A stretch of 64,000 bases of DNA, taken from contig JBGUEO010000007.1 in NCBI GenBank assembly GCA_041821315.1, forward strand, positions 62,001-126,000, given 5' to 3'. Below are positions 1-10,500 of the stretch, one piece after another. Numbering within the stretch: position 1 is the first letter of the stretch; every line of letters begins with the position of its first letter. Position numbers and translations under genes: made by a program. Source of the stretch: DIGJ01 sp041821315. Its GTDB lineage: Bacteria > Bacillota > Clostridia > Lachnospirales > Lachnospiraceae. The notes under the pieces were generated by a model. That model searched no databases. It saw nothing but the letters and a program-made list of their open reading frames with translations, and had not been told where the DNA came from.

Positions 1-1083
1 AGAGCAAGAGATTCATTTGAAAAATTACGGACTCTATGTGAAAAAGCCGGATATCAGTATTTTAGTCTTTATATGGGGTATGTGGCAGAGGGTGTTCCAT
101 CCTATGGTTTGATTTTTTCAGAGTACATGGAACAGTTATTGGAAAAATACGAGGAAAAGCAATGTATTATATCGTATGTGGGAAAGTTTCAAGAGATTAT
201 ATGCCTTGTTATGGAACAGGAGAGAGCCTGTGATTTGGAGGAACGTTTTTCTAAAAAAATACTAAAACAGCATTATAATTATAATTATCCGGTTGCTTGG
301 TCAATGACTTGCTTTGAACATTTTGAGAATATGGAAGAGGCGATTATAAAAATTCAAAAGTTACAATCGTTTAGTATAATCATAGAAGAAGGCAAGTTGG
401 TAACGGAAGAAGAAATTCATGGATTACAAATAGAAGAGTATCATTTTCCAAAAGAAATGGAAGGAAAGTTTAAATCATCTATTTGCAATGGAAATGATAG
501 TATGGTTTGGAGTAATACCAATGAATTTATGAATTATATGCGAACACATTGTTTTATGCCCGATCAAGTGAAACAAGCATATATAAAACTGTATAGCTTT
601 ATTTCAAATCTCTTACAAGAAATTGATATAAAATCGTATGAGCAGCTATCAAATTTATTTGTTTTGAAAAAAATGTCTGAGGCTAGAACACGTACAGAGT
701 TAGAAAAGCGATTAACTGAAGCAATTACTTTAATTCTTCGTACACAACAAAAAAAGGAAGATATCAGTAATTATACGATAAAGAGAGCAATAAATTATAT
801 AAGGGAGCATTATAGAGAAGGGATAACATTGGAGGAAGTTGCCAGAAAATTAGAAATAACGCCAGAATATTTAAGTACGCTGTTTAATCGCGAGATGAAT
901 ATCAATTATTCCACTTTTCTTAAGCAATTTCGAATCAGCCATGCCAAACGATTATTAAAAGGGACGGATATGAAAGTATATGTGATTGCAAATGAGATTG
1001 GTTACAGCGATCCAAAATATTTTATCCGAGTATTTAAGGAGGTAGAAGGAGTGTCACCAAAAGAGTATCGTCAGCAACAATAG
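1..1083 (+). CDS. AraC-type DNA-binding response regulator (YesN-like), 5' end outside window
   Basis: The reading frame is open from base 1, so the gene starts upstream; about 360 residues are visible. The last ~105 residues form a double helix-turn-helix of the AraC/XylS type: a first helix pair around ITLEEVARKLEITPEYLS and a second ending in the typical GYSDPKYFIRVFKEVEGVSPKEYR. The preceding ~250 residues match no motif I know and resemble the variable middle part of YesN-type regulators, whose receiver domain would lie before the window. It would bind DNA and activate transcription, probably with a sensor kinase encoded upstream (not visible). It lies 15 bases before a sugar-binding protein gene, so the likely targets are the transporter and glycosidase genes that follow. 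The HTH call is firm; the receiver domain is inferred. Confidence 0.85.
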   Translation, partial: RARDSFEKLRTLCEKAGYQYFSLYMGYVAEGVPSYGLIFSEYMEQLLEKYEEKQCIISYVGKFQEIICLVMEQERACDLEERFSKKILKQHYNYNYPVAWSMTCFEHFENMEEAIIKIQKLQSFSIIIEEGKLVTEEEIHGLQIEEYHFPKEMEGKFKSSICNGNDSMVWSNTNEFMNYMRTHCFMPDQVKQAYIKLYSFISNLLQEIDIKSYEQLSNLFVLKKMSEARTRTELEKRLTEAITLILRTQQKKEDISNYTIKRAINYIREHYREGITLEEVARKLEITPEYLSTLFNREMNINYSTFLKQFRISHAKRLLKGTDMKVYVIANEIGYSDPKYFIRVFKEVEGVSPKEYRQQQ

Positions 1084-1098
1084 AACAAGGAGGAAAAC

Positions 1099-2313
1099 AT
1101 GAAAAAAGGTATTGTTATAGGTCTACTATCTATGGGGATAATAGTAGGTGTTATAGGGTTCTTTTATGTTATAGGGAAACGAGATGTTACAAATAATGAG
1201 ATGCAACATGCAGAAAAAAAAGAACTGGTGCTGTGGTCCTATTATGAGACAACGGCTCAACAGGAGAGCTTGGATTTGCTAGTACAAAATTTTAACTTAT
1301 CGCAAAGCGAATATATGGCTTCGTGGGAATATGTACCGATGACTGAGTTTACAAAACGACTTTCCATTGGAATTATGGAAAATGATCTTCCAGATATGGT
1401 AATTATTGATAATCCAGATATGAAGACGTATGCGGAACTTGGGATTTTTGCAGATTTGACCGAATACAAGGAGCTATGGAAGGAACAAGACCAGTATTAT
1501 CCGGAAGTTTGGAAATCGGTGGAGTGGAATGGACGTTACTATGGTCTCCCTTTTACTTGCAATAATGTCGCACTGATTTACAATAAAGAAATGCTAGAGG
1601 CTGAAAAGATTACACCACCTACTACCTGGGACGAGCTAGAGGAGGCGGCAAAAAAACTTAAAAAGGGAAACTGTTATGGATTTATAATGTCTTGTGTGGA
1701 AGGGGAACAATCTGCATTTCAAGTCTTACCGTGGATTTTATCGGCGGGTGAAACAATGAATGAGCTGGGAGGAGATCATACACAAGAAGCATTTGCTTAT
1801 TTACAGACATTGAGTGAAAATGAATATTTGGATGCAAATTGTGTCAATTGGTCACAGAATGATATTGCTCGAAAATTTGTGCGAAAAGAAGCTGCTATGA
1901 TGGAGAATGGACCATGGGTACTGCCAATGCTCCAAGAGAAAGGAATTTCTTATGGGATTGTACCGCTGCCGATGAAAGAGAAAAGAGTGGTCATTGCTGG
2001 TGGTGAAAATATTGGTGTAATTAAGGACAAAGATGTGGATGGTGCCGTATCCTTTCTAACATATTATAGTAGTGGAGCTGTTATGAAAGAAATTTGCCAA
2101 AAGTCCAGCGTGTTACCACCAAAAATGGAAGAAGCAAAAGAGACAGCCATGGAGGATAAGAATTTTCAATGTTTTGAAGAACAAATGCATACATCCAAGT
2201 CGCGCGCAGACTTTGATGGATGGACGGACATATCAGATGAACTCTCAGAAGCAATTCATGCAATTATTACAGGTGAAATGAATCCTATGCAGGCTGCAGA
2301 GCATTTAAAATAA
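1099..2313 (+). CDS. Membrane-anchored extracellular solute-binding protein, family 1 (sugar)
   Basis: A 404-residue protein with a Lys-rich start and a hydrophobic segment at about residues 5-25, followed by a family-1 sugar-binding fold (ELVLWSYYETTAQQESLDLL, then NDLPDMVIIDNPDMKTYAELG). Unlike the next binding protein it has no lipobox cysteine after the hydrophobic segment, so it should stay anchored by its N-terminal helix. It is clearly paralogous to the protein at 2435-3730, with shared ETTAQQE/ETDAQKE and MENGPW/QQNGPW segments. The start follows a good AAGGAGG site and lies 15 bases after the response regulator. It could be a second transporter-binding protein or, given that neighbour, a ligand sensor for the regulatory system. 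The family is sure; the role is inferred. Confidence 0.85.
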   Translation: MKKGIVIGLLSMGIIVGVIGFFYVIGKRDVTNNEMQHAEKKELVLWSYYETTAQQESLDLLVQNFNLSQSEYMASWEYVPMTEFTKRLSIGIMENDLPDMVIIDNPDMKTYAELGIFADLTEYKELWKEQDQYYPEVWKSVEWNGRYYGLPFTCNNVALIYNKEMLEAEKITPPTTWDELEEAAKKLKKGNCYGFIMSCVEGEQSAFQVLPWILSAGETMNELGGDHTQEAFAYLQTLSENEYLDANCVNWSQNDIARKFVRKEAAMMENGPWVLPMLQEKGISYGIVPLPMKEKRVVIAGGENIGVIKDKDVDGAVSFLTYYSSGAVMKEICQKSSVLPPKMEEAKETAMEDKNFQCFEEQMHTSKSRADFDGWTDISDELSEAIHAIITGEMNPMQAAEHLK

Positions 2314-2358
2314 AGTAAGCTGAATATAGTCCACCTAAATTAAAATATTAGAATAACA

Positions 2359-2379
2359 ATAAAAGAGATCCTCTTTTAT
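2359..2379 (+). terminator. Perfect 9-bp hairpin between the two binding-protein genes
   Basis: ATAAAAGAG and CTCTTTTAT pair perfectly around a 3-base loop and lead into an AT-rich run. It lies in the 121-base gap between the membrane-anchored and the lipoprotein binding-protein genes. It may be a weak terminator or a 3' mRNA protector; no strong promoter was recognised after it. Confidence 0.45.
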
Positions 2380-2434
2380 AATTACATTACCAGTTAAAAA
2401 ATTGGTAGTTTAATTTTAAAGGAGGATATTTTTT

Positions 2435-3730
2435 ATGAGAAAAAAACTAGTTGCGGTTTTACTGACAACGGTACTCGCTTGTTCTTGCCTTGCGGGATGT
2501 GGGCAAAAAAGTGATACGACATCAACGCCAGACAAAAGCACAGAGAAGTCTGCGGATGTAAGTGAGGAAAAAGAAACAACAGAGGATTCCAATCTGAAAA
2601 AAGAGGTTGTAATTTGGGACTATTTTGAGACAGATGCACAAAAAGAAATGATGCAGACTTTAATTGATGGATTTAATGGTTCACAAGATGAATATGTTGC
2701 ATCTCATGTGTATGTACCATTTTCAGATTATGAAAAGCAATTAACATTAGGAATTGCATCGGGTGAGCTTCCTGATTTGGTTATTATGGATGGTTGCGGC
2801 ATGGCATCGTTTATTCAGCTTGGATTGATGGCAGATATTTCAGATGCAGATATTGCTTGGGATGAATACATACAAGGACCAATGGATTCTACCATGTTAG
2901 ATGGAAAACATTATGGGATACCATTTGCTACAAACTGTACTGCACTTTTCTATAACAAAGATTTATTTGATGCTGCAGGACTTGATTATCCAAATGAAAA
3001 TACAACTTGGACAGAATTTAGAGAAATGGCAAAGAAACTTACGAAAGATGGAGTAACTGGGTTTGGTAATGCAGCAGTCAATACCGATGAAGGTACGTTC
3101 CAATGTCTCCAGTGGTTATACACAGCAGGCGGAAGCTATACAGATATCAAAGATGGTGTAAAAGCTTATGACTTAATGCAAGGAATGATCAAAGAAGGAA
3201 GCTGGACAAAAGAAGTTGTTAACTGGACACAGTCCGATGTGAATAATAACTTTATGGCAGGAAATATTGCAATGCAGCAAAACGGACCTTGGCAGATTCC
3301 AGGTATTGCAGCAGATGCACCAGATTTAAACTATGGTGTTACATCTCTTCCAAGATTTGATGAAAATTCAGGTCAGGCTACCTCTATTTTAGGTGGAGAA
3401 AACATGGGAGTTGTAAATCAAGAAGATACCAGCGGAGCAGTTACTTTCTTGAAATATTATGACCAGACAGCTGTTATGGTGGAAGCAATGAAAAAGTATG
3501 GATCATTCCCTCCAAAAACAGAAGCAGCTAAAGATTCCTATTGGACAAATGATCCGGTTCAGGCAGCATTTATCACGCAGCTTGAAACATCGATTCCAAG
3601 AGGACCGTCACCATCATGGCCAACATATTCTGCAGCAATTCAAACAGGATTTCAGCAAGTTATGACCGCTACAAAAACACCAGAAGAAGCGGCAAAAGAA
3701 GTTCAAGCAGCAGTGGATGCAATCAAATAA
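2435..3730 (+). CDS. Sugar ABC transporter substrate-binding lipoprotein
   Basis: A 431-residue family-1 solute-binding protein. The signal peptide ends in the lipobox LAGC (Cys22), followed by a Ser/Thr/Glu-rich linker to about residue 55, so the mature protein is lipid-anchored outside the membrane. The fold then shows typical segments such as IASGELPDLVIMDG and IAMQQNGPWQIPGI. The start has an AAAGGAGG site. The two permease genes and the GH127 gene follow directly, so the ligand is probably a short arabinofuranose oligosaccharide released by the secreted enzyme at 7513. It could bind another plant sugar. Family assignment is firm; ligand is inference from context. Confidence 0.92.
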   Translation: MRKKLVAVLLTTVLACSCLAGCGQKSDTTSTPDKSTEKSADVSEEKETTEDSNLKKEVVIWDYFETDAQKEMMQTLIDGFNGSQDEYVASHVYVPFSDYEKQLTLGIASGELPDLVIMDGCGMASFIQLGLMADISDADIAWDEYIQGPMDSTMLDGKHYGIPFATNCTALFYNKDLFDAAGLDYPNENTTWTEFREMAKKLTKDGVTGFGNAAVNTDEGTFQCLQWLYTAGGSYTDIKDGVKAYDLMQGMIKEGSWTKEVVNWTQSDVNNNFMAGNIAMQQNGPWQIPGIAADAPDLNYGVTSLPRFDENSGQATSILGGENMGVVNQEDTSGAVTFLKYYDQTAVMVEAMKKYGSFPPKTEAAKDSYWTNDPVQAAFITQLETSIPRGPSPSWPTYSAAIQTGFQQVMTATKTPEEAAKEVQAAVDAIK

Positions 3731-3749
3731 CTGTGTAAATGAACGAATA

Positions 3750-3780
3750 AGGGCTGTTGTAGTTATGACAGCCCTATTTT
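3750..3780 (+). terminator. Hairpin with U-run between binding-protein and permease genes (likely attenuator)
   Basis: AGGGCTGT pairs with ACAGCCCT (3750-3775) and is followed by TTTT. It lies in the 67-base gap inside what is otherwise one operon. Partial termination or 3'-end protection here would give more binding protein than permease, as known in many sugar ABC operons. Confidence 0.6.
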
Positions 3781-3797
3781 AAAAGGAGGACGTTGTG

Positions 3798-4703
3798 ATG
3801 AAACGCATAATAAAAAATAAGACTGCATCTCTTGGAATCCTGTTTTCCCTTCCGGCATTAATTTATATGATGGTTTTTATCGGTTATCCGATGATTGAAA
3901 ACTTTATTTTAAGTTTTAAGAATGTAGATGTCTATACATTTTCGCAAGCAGCGAATCAAAAATTTGTTGGATTTCAAAATTATATTGATTTATTTCAGGG
4001 AGCTAATTCCGTGCTTCCAATTGCAATTAAAAATACAGTAATATTTACCTTAGGATCTATTTTTTTTCAGTTTGTGATAGGATTTGGTTTAGCATTATTA
4101 TTTAATAAAAAATTTCCTGGTTGTTCGTTTTTTCGGGGAGTAACGATGATTTCATGGCTATTGCCAGTAACAGTAGCTGGTTTATTATTTAAATTTATGT
4201 TCCAGGTAAATGGCGGAATTATCAATCAGCTATTGTTGGCAATTCACGTGATAAAAGAACCAGTTGAGTGGCTATTAAATGGAAATTCAGCAATGATAGC
4301 AATTATAACGGCAAATATATGGATTGGTATTCCTTTTAACATGATGCTTATCTTGACAGGACTTACGACCATTCCAAATGATATATATGAAAGTGCAGGA
4401 CTTGATGGAGCAAATAAAATACAGACACTATTTCGGATAACAATACCAATGATAAAACCAGCAATTATGTCAGTGTTGACACTAGGTTTTGTGTATACAT
4501 TTAAAGTATTTGATTTAGTGTGGGTTATGACAAAAGGGGGACCTGTGAATGCCACAGAATTGGTTTCCACTTATGCATACCGGTTATCCTTTCAAGAGTT
4601 CCAATTTAGTAAGGGTGCCGCAGCAGCCAATATTTTATTTATGATTTTATTGTGTGTAGGGTTTTTCTATATTAAAACCATATCAGATGACGAGGTGATG
4701 TAG
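3798..4703 (+). CDS. Sugar ABC transporter permease, MalF/UgpA type
   Basis: A permease of about 301 residues with six predicted membrane segments. The ABC-binding EAA loop is visible as ESAGLDGANKIQTLFR followed by ITIPMIKP. The ATG at 3798 is preferred over the GTG at 3795 because the AGGAGG site then has normal spacing. It should form a heterodimer with the next gene product and receive sugar from the lipoprotein upstream. The ATPase that drives it is not encoded here. It is typical of the CUT1 (oligosaccharide) transporter class in length and gene order. Confidence 0.92.
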   Translation: MKRIIKNKTASLGILFSLPALIYMMVFIGYPMIENFILSFKNVDVYTFSQAANQKFVGFQNYIDLFQGANSVLPIAIKNTVIFTLGSIFFQFVIGFGLALLFNKKFPGCSFFRGVTMISWLLPVTVAGLLFKFMFQVNGGIINQLLLAIHVIKEPVEWLLNGNSAMIAIITANIWIGIPFNMMLILTGLTTIPNDIYESAGLDGANKIQTLFRITIPMIKPAIMSVLTLGFVYTFKVFDLVWVMTKGGPVNATELVSTYAYRLSFQEFQFSKGAAAANILFMILLCVGFFYIKTISDDEVM

Positions 4704-4705
4704 CG

Positions 4706-5539
4706 ATGAAAAAAGAGACAAAAAAGAAAATCGGTCTGGTATTTATGGGTGCAATTATATTTGTGATTTTTATATTCCCTCTTTATTGGATGCTTGTAAC
4801 GGCATTAAAAACACAGGTAGAGATTTTTGAAATCCCAACACCATTATGGCCAAAAAATTTGACACTAGAAGCATTCCAAAAGCAAATTTCTCAGTCAAGT
4901 GATACCCTGCAAGGATTTAAAAATAGCTTGATTATCGCGGTTGGTGCAACTGTAATCTCAACCGTATTATCCATTCCTGCATCATACGGTCTTGCACGGT
5001 TTAAATTTAAGGGTAGAAAAATGATTATTTTGTTATTTTTAATTACGCAGATGCTTCCATCGACGTTGGTGTTAACTTCACTTTATATTATGTTTTCGAA
5101 AATGGGGATTTTAAATAGCTACATTGCACCAATTCTTGCAGATGCTACGCTTGGTATTCCGTTTTCAATTATTATTTTAAGAACGTATTTTATATCGATT
5201 CCAAAGGAATTAGATGAGGCAGCAAAAATCGATGGATGCGGGCATCTATCTGCTTTTATTAGAATCATGCTTCCAATTGCAAAACCAGGAGTTGTTGTAG
5301 CAGCTGTATTTTCTTTTGTGTATGCATGGGGAGATTTGATTTATGGAATTACATTTATTACAGATCCGAACAAACGACCAATTACTTCGAGTATTTATAA
5401 TTATGTACAACAGTATCAAACGTTATGGAATTCAACGATGGCATTTGGGATTATTGCGATTTTTCCTGTAGTACTTATTTTTATATTCATGCAAAAGTAT
5501 ATTGTAAGTGGTCTTACGAATGGCGCAGTAAAGGCATAA
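4706..5539 (+). CDS. Sugar ABC transporter permease, MalG/UgpE type
   Basis: A 277-residue permease with six membrane segments and the EAA loop ELDEAAKIDGCGHLSAFIR followed by IMLPIAKPG. The C-terminus ends in the GLTNGAVKA tail typical of MalG-type subunits. It starts two bases after the stop of the MalF-type gene, so the two are translationally coupled. It forms the second half of the CUT1 membrane channel for the inferred arabino-oligosaccharide transporter. Confidence 0.92.
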   Translation: MKKETKKKIGLVFMGAIIFVIFIFPLYWMLVTALKTQVEIFEIPTPLWPKNLTLEAFQKQISQSSDTLQGFKNSLIIAVGATVISTVLSIPASYGLARFKFKGRKMIILLFLITQMLPSTLVLTSLYIMFSKMGILNSYIAPILADATLGIPFSIIILRTYFISIPKELDEAAKIDGCGHLSAFIRIMLPIAKPGVVVAAVFSFVYAWGDLIYGITFITDPNKRPITSSIYNYVQQYQTLWNSTMAFGIIAIFPVVLIFIFMQKYIVSGLTNGAVKA

Positions 5540-5558
5540 TGAAAGGAAAGTGAACAAG

Positions 5559-7493
5559 ATGAAACGACATTCTGTAGAGTTGGAAAAAATAAAAATAAAT
5601 GACTTTTTTTGGTCAAAACATGTAGAGTTAGTAAAGAATGTTATTATTCCTTATCAATGGGAAGTTATGAATGATCGAATAGAAGGTGTAGAATCAAGCC
5701 ATTGCTTAGAAAATTTTAAAATTGCAGCAAAAGAAAAAGAAGGAGCTTTTTATGGTGCTGTTTTTCAAGATACGGATATTGCAAAATGGCTAGAAGCAGT
5801 GGGGTTTACACTTGCGACAAATCAGGATATTGAGCTAGAAAAAACTGCAGATGAAGTCATTGATTTGATTGCAAAAGCACAGTGCGAAGATGGTTATCTA
5901 AATACCTATTTTACAATAAAAGAACCGCAAAAGAGATGGAAGTATTTATGTGAAGGACATGAATTATATACCGCTGGACATATGATGGAGGCAGCAGTTT
6001 CGTATTACAAAGGAACCAGAAAAGATAAGTTCCTCAATTGTATGTTTCGTTTTGCAGATTTGATTTGTGACACGTTTGGAATGGAAGAGGGTAAAATCCA
6101 TGGATATCCAGGTCATCAAGAAATCGAAATTGGATTAATTAAGCTCTACGAGGTAAGTGGAGAAAGACGGTATCTGGATATGGCAAAATATTTCATTGAT
6201 GCGAGAGGTGTTGGAAAAAATTACTTCCTCCAGGAAATGAAACAAGAAGGCTTTTCACATCTATTTCCAGAATTTAGAGATTATGATACGAAATATTCGC
6301 AATCTCATCTACCGGTACGAGAGCAAACTACAGCGGAGGGGCATGCAGTACGAGCCGTATATATGTATGCTGCAATGGCTGATTTGGCATACGAATATCA
6401 AGATAAAGGACTTCTTGATAGTTGTGTTCGATTATGGGAAAACATGACAAAGAAACGGATGTATGTTACGGGAAGTATTGGATCTTCTGGTATTTTAGAA
6501 CGTTTCACAACGGATTATGATTTGCCAAATAGCTATAATTATTCGGAAAGTTGTGCGTCAATTGGACTTGCCCTGTTTGGTCTTCGCATGGCGAACGTTA
6601 CAAAAGATGCATCATATATCGATGTTGTAGAGCGAGCATTATATAATACTGTCCTTGCAGGAATTGCATTGGATGGGAAGAGCTTCTTTTATGTAAATCC
6701 TTTGGAATGTTGGCCGGAGAGTTGTATCGATCGTACATCAAAGGAGCATGTAAAACCAATCCGTCAAAAATGGTTCGGAGTAGCTTGTTGTCCGCCTAAT
6801 ATTGCTCGAACCTTAGCATCCCTTGGACAATACATATATTCAATTGATGAAACGGATTTGTTATTAAATCTTTTTGTATCAAATACATCGCAAATCCATT
6901 GGAATGGAGAAGAGGTCGATGTATCGGTAAATACAAAATTTCCATTTGAAAATAAGGTTGATATTGCAATTTCTGGGGGTACAAAAGAATCAAGCATTGG
7001 TATTCGTATACCGGAGTATGCAAATAATTTTATAATACGAGTAAATGGGGAAATTATAAATTTTGAAAGAAAAAGAGGCTATGCAATTGTTTTGGTGAAT
7101 ACTTGCGAGGCAAAACTAGAAGTCGATTTTTTAGCCCCGGCTAAGTTTGTTTGTGCCAATCCATTGGTTCGGGAAGATGCCGGGAAAGTATGCATCATGA
7201 AAGGACCATTGGTCTATACGCTTGAGGAAGTCGATAATGGCGATTGTCTCTCATCCATCTTGATTGATACAAAGACGAAGTTACAAGAAATTTGGAAACC
7301 TGATCTTTTTGGAGGGGTGACAATAATTACAGCACCGGCACAAAAAATATCCAAAAACGGATGGGATAAAATGACACTCTACCAGGATAGTCACACGATT
7401 CTGGAAACTATAGAAATAAAAGCCATTCCTTATTGCTATTGGAATAATCGGGGAATTGGAGAAATGAGTGTGTGGGTAAAAGAAAAGTTTTAA
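5559..7493 (+). CDS. Beta-L-arabinofuranosidase, glycoside hydrolase family 127
   Basis: A 644-residue GH127 (formerly DUF1680) enzyme without a signal peptide, so cytoplasmic. It removes beta-L-arabinofuranosyl units. In the characterised B. longum HypBA1, a Zn2+ site is formed by one Glu and three Cys, one Cys being the nucleophile. The same pattern is present here: YSESCAS (Glu330, Cys332) and GVACCPPNIAR (Cys410, Cys411), numbered from the ATG at 5559. That ATG is preferred over the upstream GTG at 5550 because the GAAAGG site would be too close to the GTG. It follows the permease gene by 19 bases and probably cleaves the imported beta-arabinooligosaccharides to L-arabinose. A paralogue lies at 21997. 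Confidence 0.93.
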   Translation: MKRHSVELEKIKINDFFWSKHVELVKNVIIPYQWEVMNDRIEGVESSHCLENFKIAAKEKEGAFYGAVFQDTDIAKWLEAVGFTLATNQDIELEKTADEVIDLIAKAQCEDGYLNTYFTIKEPQKRWKYLCEGHELYTAGHMMEAAVSYYKGTRKDKFLNCMFRFADLICDTFGMEEGKIHGYPGHQEIEIGLIKLYEVSGERRYLDMAKYFIDARGVGKNYFLQEMKQEGFSHLFPEFRDYDTKYSQSHLPVREQTTAEGHAVRAVYMYAAMADLAYEYQDKGLLDSCVRLWENMTKKRMYVTGSIGSSGILERFTTDYDLPNSYNYSESCASIGLALFGLRMANVTKDASYIDVVERALYNTVLAGIALDGKSFFYVNPLECWPESCIDRTSKEHVKPIRQKWFGVACCPPNIARTLASLGQYIYSIDETDLLLNLFVSNTSQIHWNGEEVDVSVNTKFPFENKVDIAISGGTKESSIGIRIPEYANNFIIRVNGEIINFERKRGYAIVLVNTCEAKLEVDFLAPAKFVCANPLVREDAGKVCIMKGPLVYTLEEVDNGDCLSSILIDTKTKLQEIWKPDLFGGVTIITAPAQKISKNGWDKMTLYQDSHTILETIEIKAIPYCYWNNRGIGEMSVWVKEKF

Positions 7494-7512
7494 GATTAAC
7501 AGGAGGGAAATT

Positions 7513-10500
7513 ATGGAGAAGGTAAAAACAAAACAGTTATTTACCAAAGCGACTGCAATTGCTTTGGCAGCAACGCTTTCGATTGGAAGCGTTCCGTTCA
7601 CTTCTTATGCGAAAGTAGGAAGTGCATTGGATGTGGGGCATCCGACGTTTAAAAATACGGAGCTCCTCGACCAGGTTTATAATGTGTCACCGGATGACTA
7701 CACAGCAGACAGCCAGTTGATGAAGATATATAATGAAGATTTGCTTGCTGGCAGTAACTCTTTTTATATTGACCGCATTTTAAAACGAGAAGGTGTTGCA
7801 AATGGAGATGCTGGAAACAATGGGAATGATGATGGTAATACGTTTATGACAAGAGGCCGGGCGCTCTATATGTATACCAGTAATCCAGATGTCATAGGAT
7901 TTGGCGGTAATACGGCATATCATCAGCCAATGGGAAATGGAGATATGTATGGTGTTACATTTTCTCAAGAAGATAGTGAATTAAAAACCAGTGAAACAAG
8001 CAGCAAACGAGTGAATATGCCAAGCCATTGGTTGAGTGAATATACAATTTCTGACACTGGTATTACTGCGGATGTCCAAAAATTTATTAATTATCAAAAC
8101 GTAGCAGTTACCCTTATTACGCTAAAGAACAGTGAAGAGAATGATAAAAATTTGAAGGTTTCTGTTCATTCAAATTTTGCAAAAGAAGCTTCTTTCGTCG
8201 AAGTAAATGGATCGCAGATGGCACAATTAAGTGGATCGAGCAATACACCTTCCAATTTAACTGTTGTAAAACCAAAATTATCAGCTGAAGCTTCGAACCA
8301 AAGTTTTGAGGCAGATGGAGAAACGCTTAGTAAGACAATAACAATTCCTGCAAATGGAAGTGTAGAAGTAAAGGCGATTATGGCGTTTACCAGTAAAGAA
8401 ATTCCAGAGGCACAAGAAGAGTATCTTCGCTTTTTAGGAATGGATAGTAATGCAAAAGCTCTTATGGCACAAAAGAGAGAGTATAATCTTTGGTGGGCAG
8501 AAACAATGCCATATATTGATGTACCAAATAAAGCCATTCAAAAAGCAATTGACTATCGTTGGTGGCTGGAAAACTTCAATAAATTAGATGCCAATATTCC
8601 AGGATATGATTATCAATATCCGGTAACGATAGAAGGTGTACTTGGGTATAACAATGCAATCGTCTTAACGCAGCCGATGCATCTGCAAGATACAAAGTGG
8701 ATGAGGGATGCATCACTTGCCTATGGACAATTGTTATCCGTTGGTAATAGTTCTCAAAGCAGTGCATTTTTAGATAACCCTGGGAATCGATCCAATTGGA
8801 ACAATCATTATGGACAGTATCTTGGAACAGCGGGGCTCGAAGCGTATAAAGTAATTGGTGGAAACAAATCCTTGGCAGAAACGTTGGCTTATTATTTTGA
8901 GCATGATGCAAAAGGTCAGATTGACCATTATGGAAATCATGTAAGTGCTACTACACCAGCCAATAAGTTGATTGATTATTCTTCTGCATTTATGACTGGA
9001 AATGATGCAGATACAATTTCCTTTGCCTATCCAAATGCTGGAAGATGGAGAACGCATGCAGAAAATGCTTATGTTTATGGTTCTGCAAATGCTGCGGCTG
9101 ATTTATATAATTTAGCAGGAGATGTGCAAAAAAGTACAGAATTATCTGATCTTTCAAGCGAAATCCAAAATGATATTTTAAGTTTGTTGTGGTGTGATAA
9201 GGATAAGTCGTTTGAAACGAGGGCAGTGGATCCAGATCCTAATTTTGTATCACATAATGAGGATCAGCCGAACTTGATTCCATATAAAGAGTCAAATAAT
9301 TTCAATTATTTTAGTGAAGGTGTAGTACCAACCGATGCAGCATCCATTGCAAAATACGGTCAAATGTTAGAATATTTAAGTTATGCTGACGAATTTCCAC
9401 TCTTTCCATACTATACTGCAAATCAGCAGGATAATAAAAAACAGGCTGGATCGAATAACTTTTCTAATATTAATTTTACCGTGCAAGCAAGAGCGTATGA
9501 GGCAGCACTCCGTACATATGACAAGCAACAAAACTATGTATCTGATGATATGCTTTCCCTTATGGTAGAGTGGTGTGCATGGAATATGTATCCAAATGGG
9601 GGAGACATTCGTTATCCAAACAACAATGAATTTTATAATGTTGATAATAAAACAAATGACACCTATTATCGATCTTGGATTTATCATAATATTTTAGGAA
9701 ACTATAATTATATCTTTGTCGAAGATGTAGCAGGAATTGTTCCAAGAGAAGATACTAAGTTAGAACTAGATCCGATTGAATTTGACTATGACCATTTTAT
9801 GATTAATAATGTAAAATATCATGGTGATAATGTAACGGTTGTATGGGATGATCCAACAGATAGTACAGATTATTATGGAAGTGCCATTGCCGACGGATTT
9901 TCAGTGTATAAAAATGGAGATAATTTATTTACATTAAATAAAAAAGCACATGTTGTTTACGAAAATGGAGTTCTTAGTTTTCCAGATGGTGAACCAAGTG
10001 GTCTACAAACGACATATGGTCAAAATGAAGAGTTTACGAATGCAATGGATGTTGTACTCAGTGACAATGTAAGCCAAATACTGAAAAAATCTGGAATTGA
10101 GACAAATATTACAAGTGAAAATCTTGCAAAAGGGAAAACGGTAACTGCAAGTTTCACACCAGACAAAGCAAGAGAGGCATCTTGGGCAAATAAGCATCGT
10201 GCAGATGGAACGGATTCAACTTCAAAGGCTGTAAATGAAGAAAAACCAGATCCACAGGCAATTACGGATGGAGTAACTGTAAATATGCCTTTCTGGGGAA
10301 ATAATGGAAGTAGCAATGCAAGTGATTGTGTTGTTGTTGATTTAGAAAATGCAACAACAATGGATATGATGAATCTCTATTTCTACAATGACAGGCAACA
10401 GGGAGGATATGCAGAACCTGCAAAATATACACTTGAATACTGGGATGGGGCCGAGTGGAAGCAAGTAGAAGATCAGACTCGAACCCCATCCGTGCCACAG

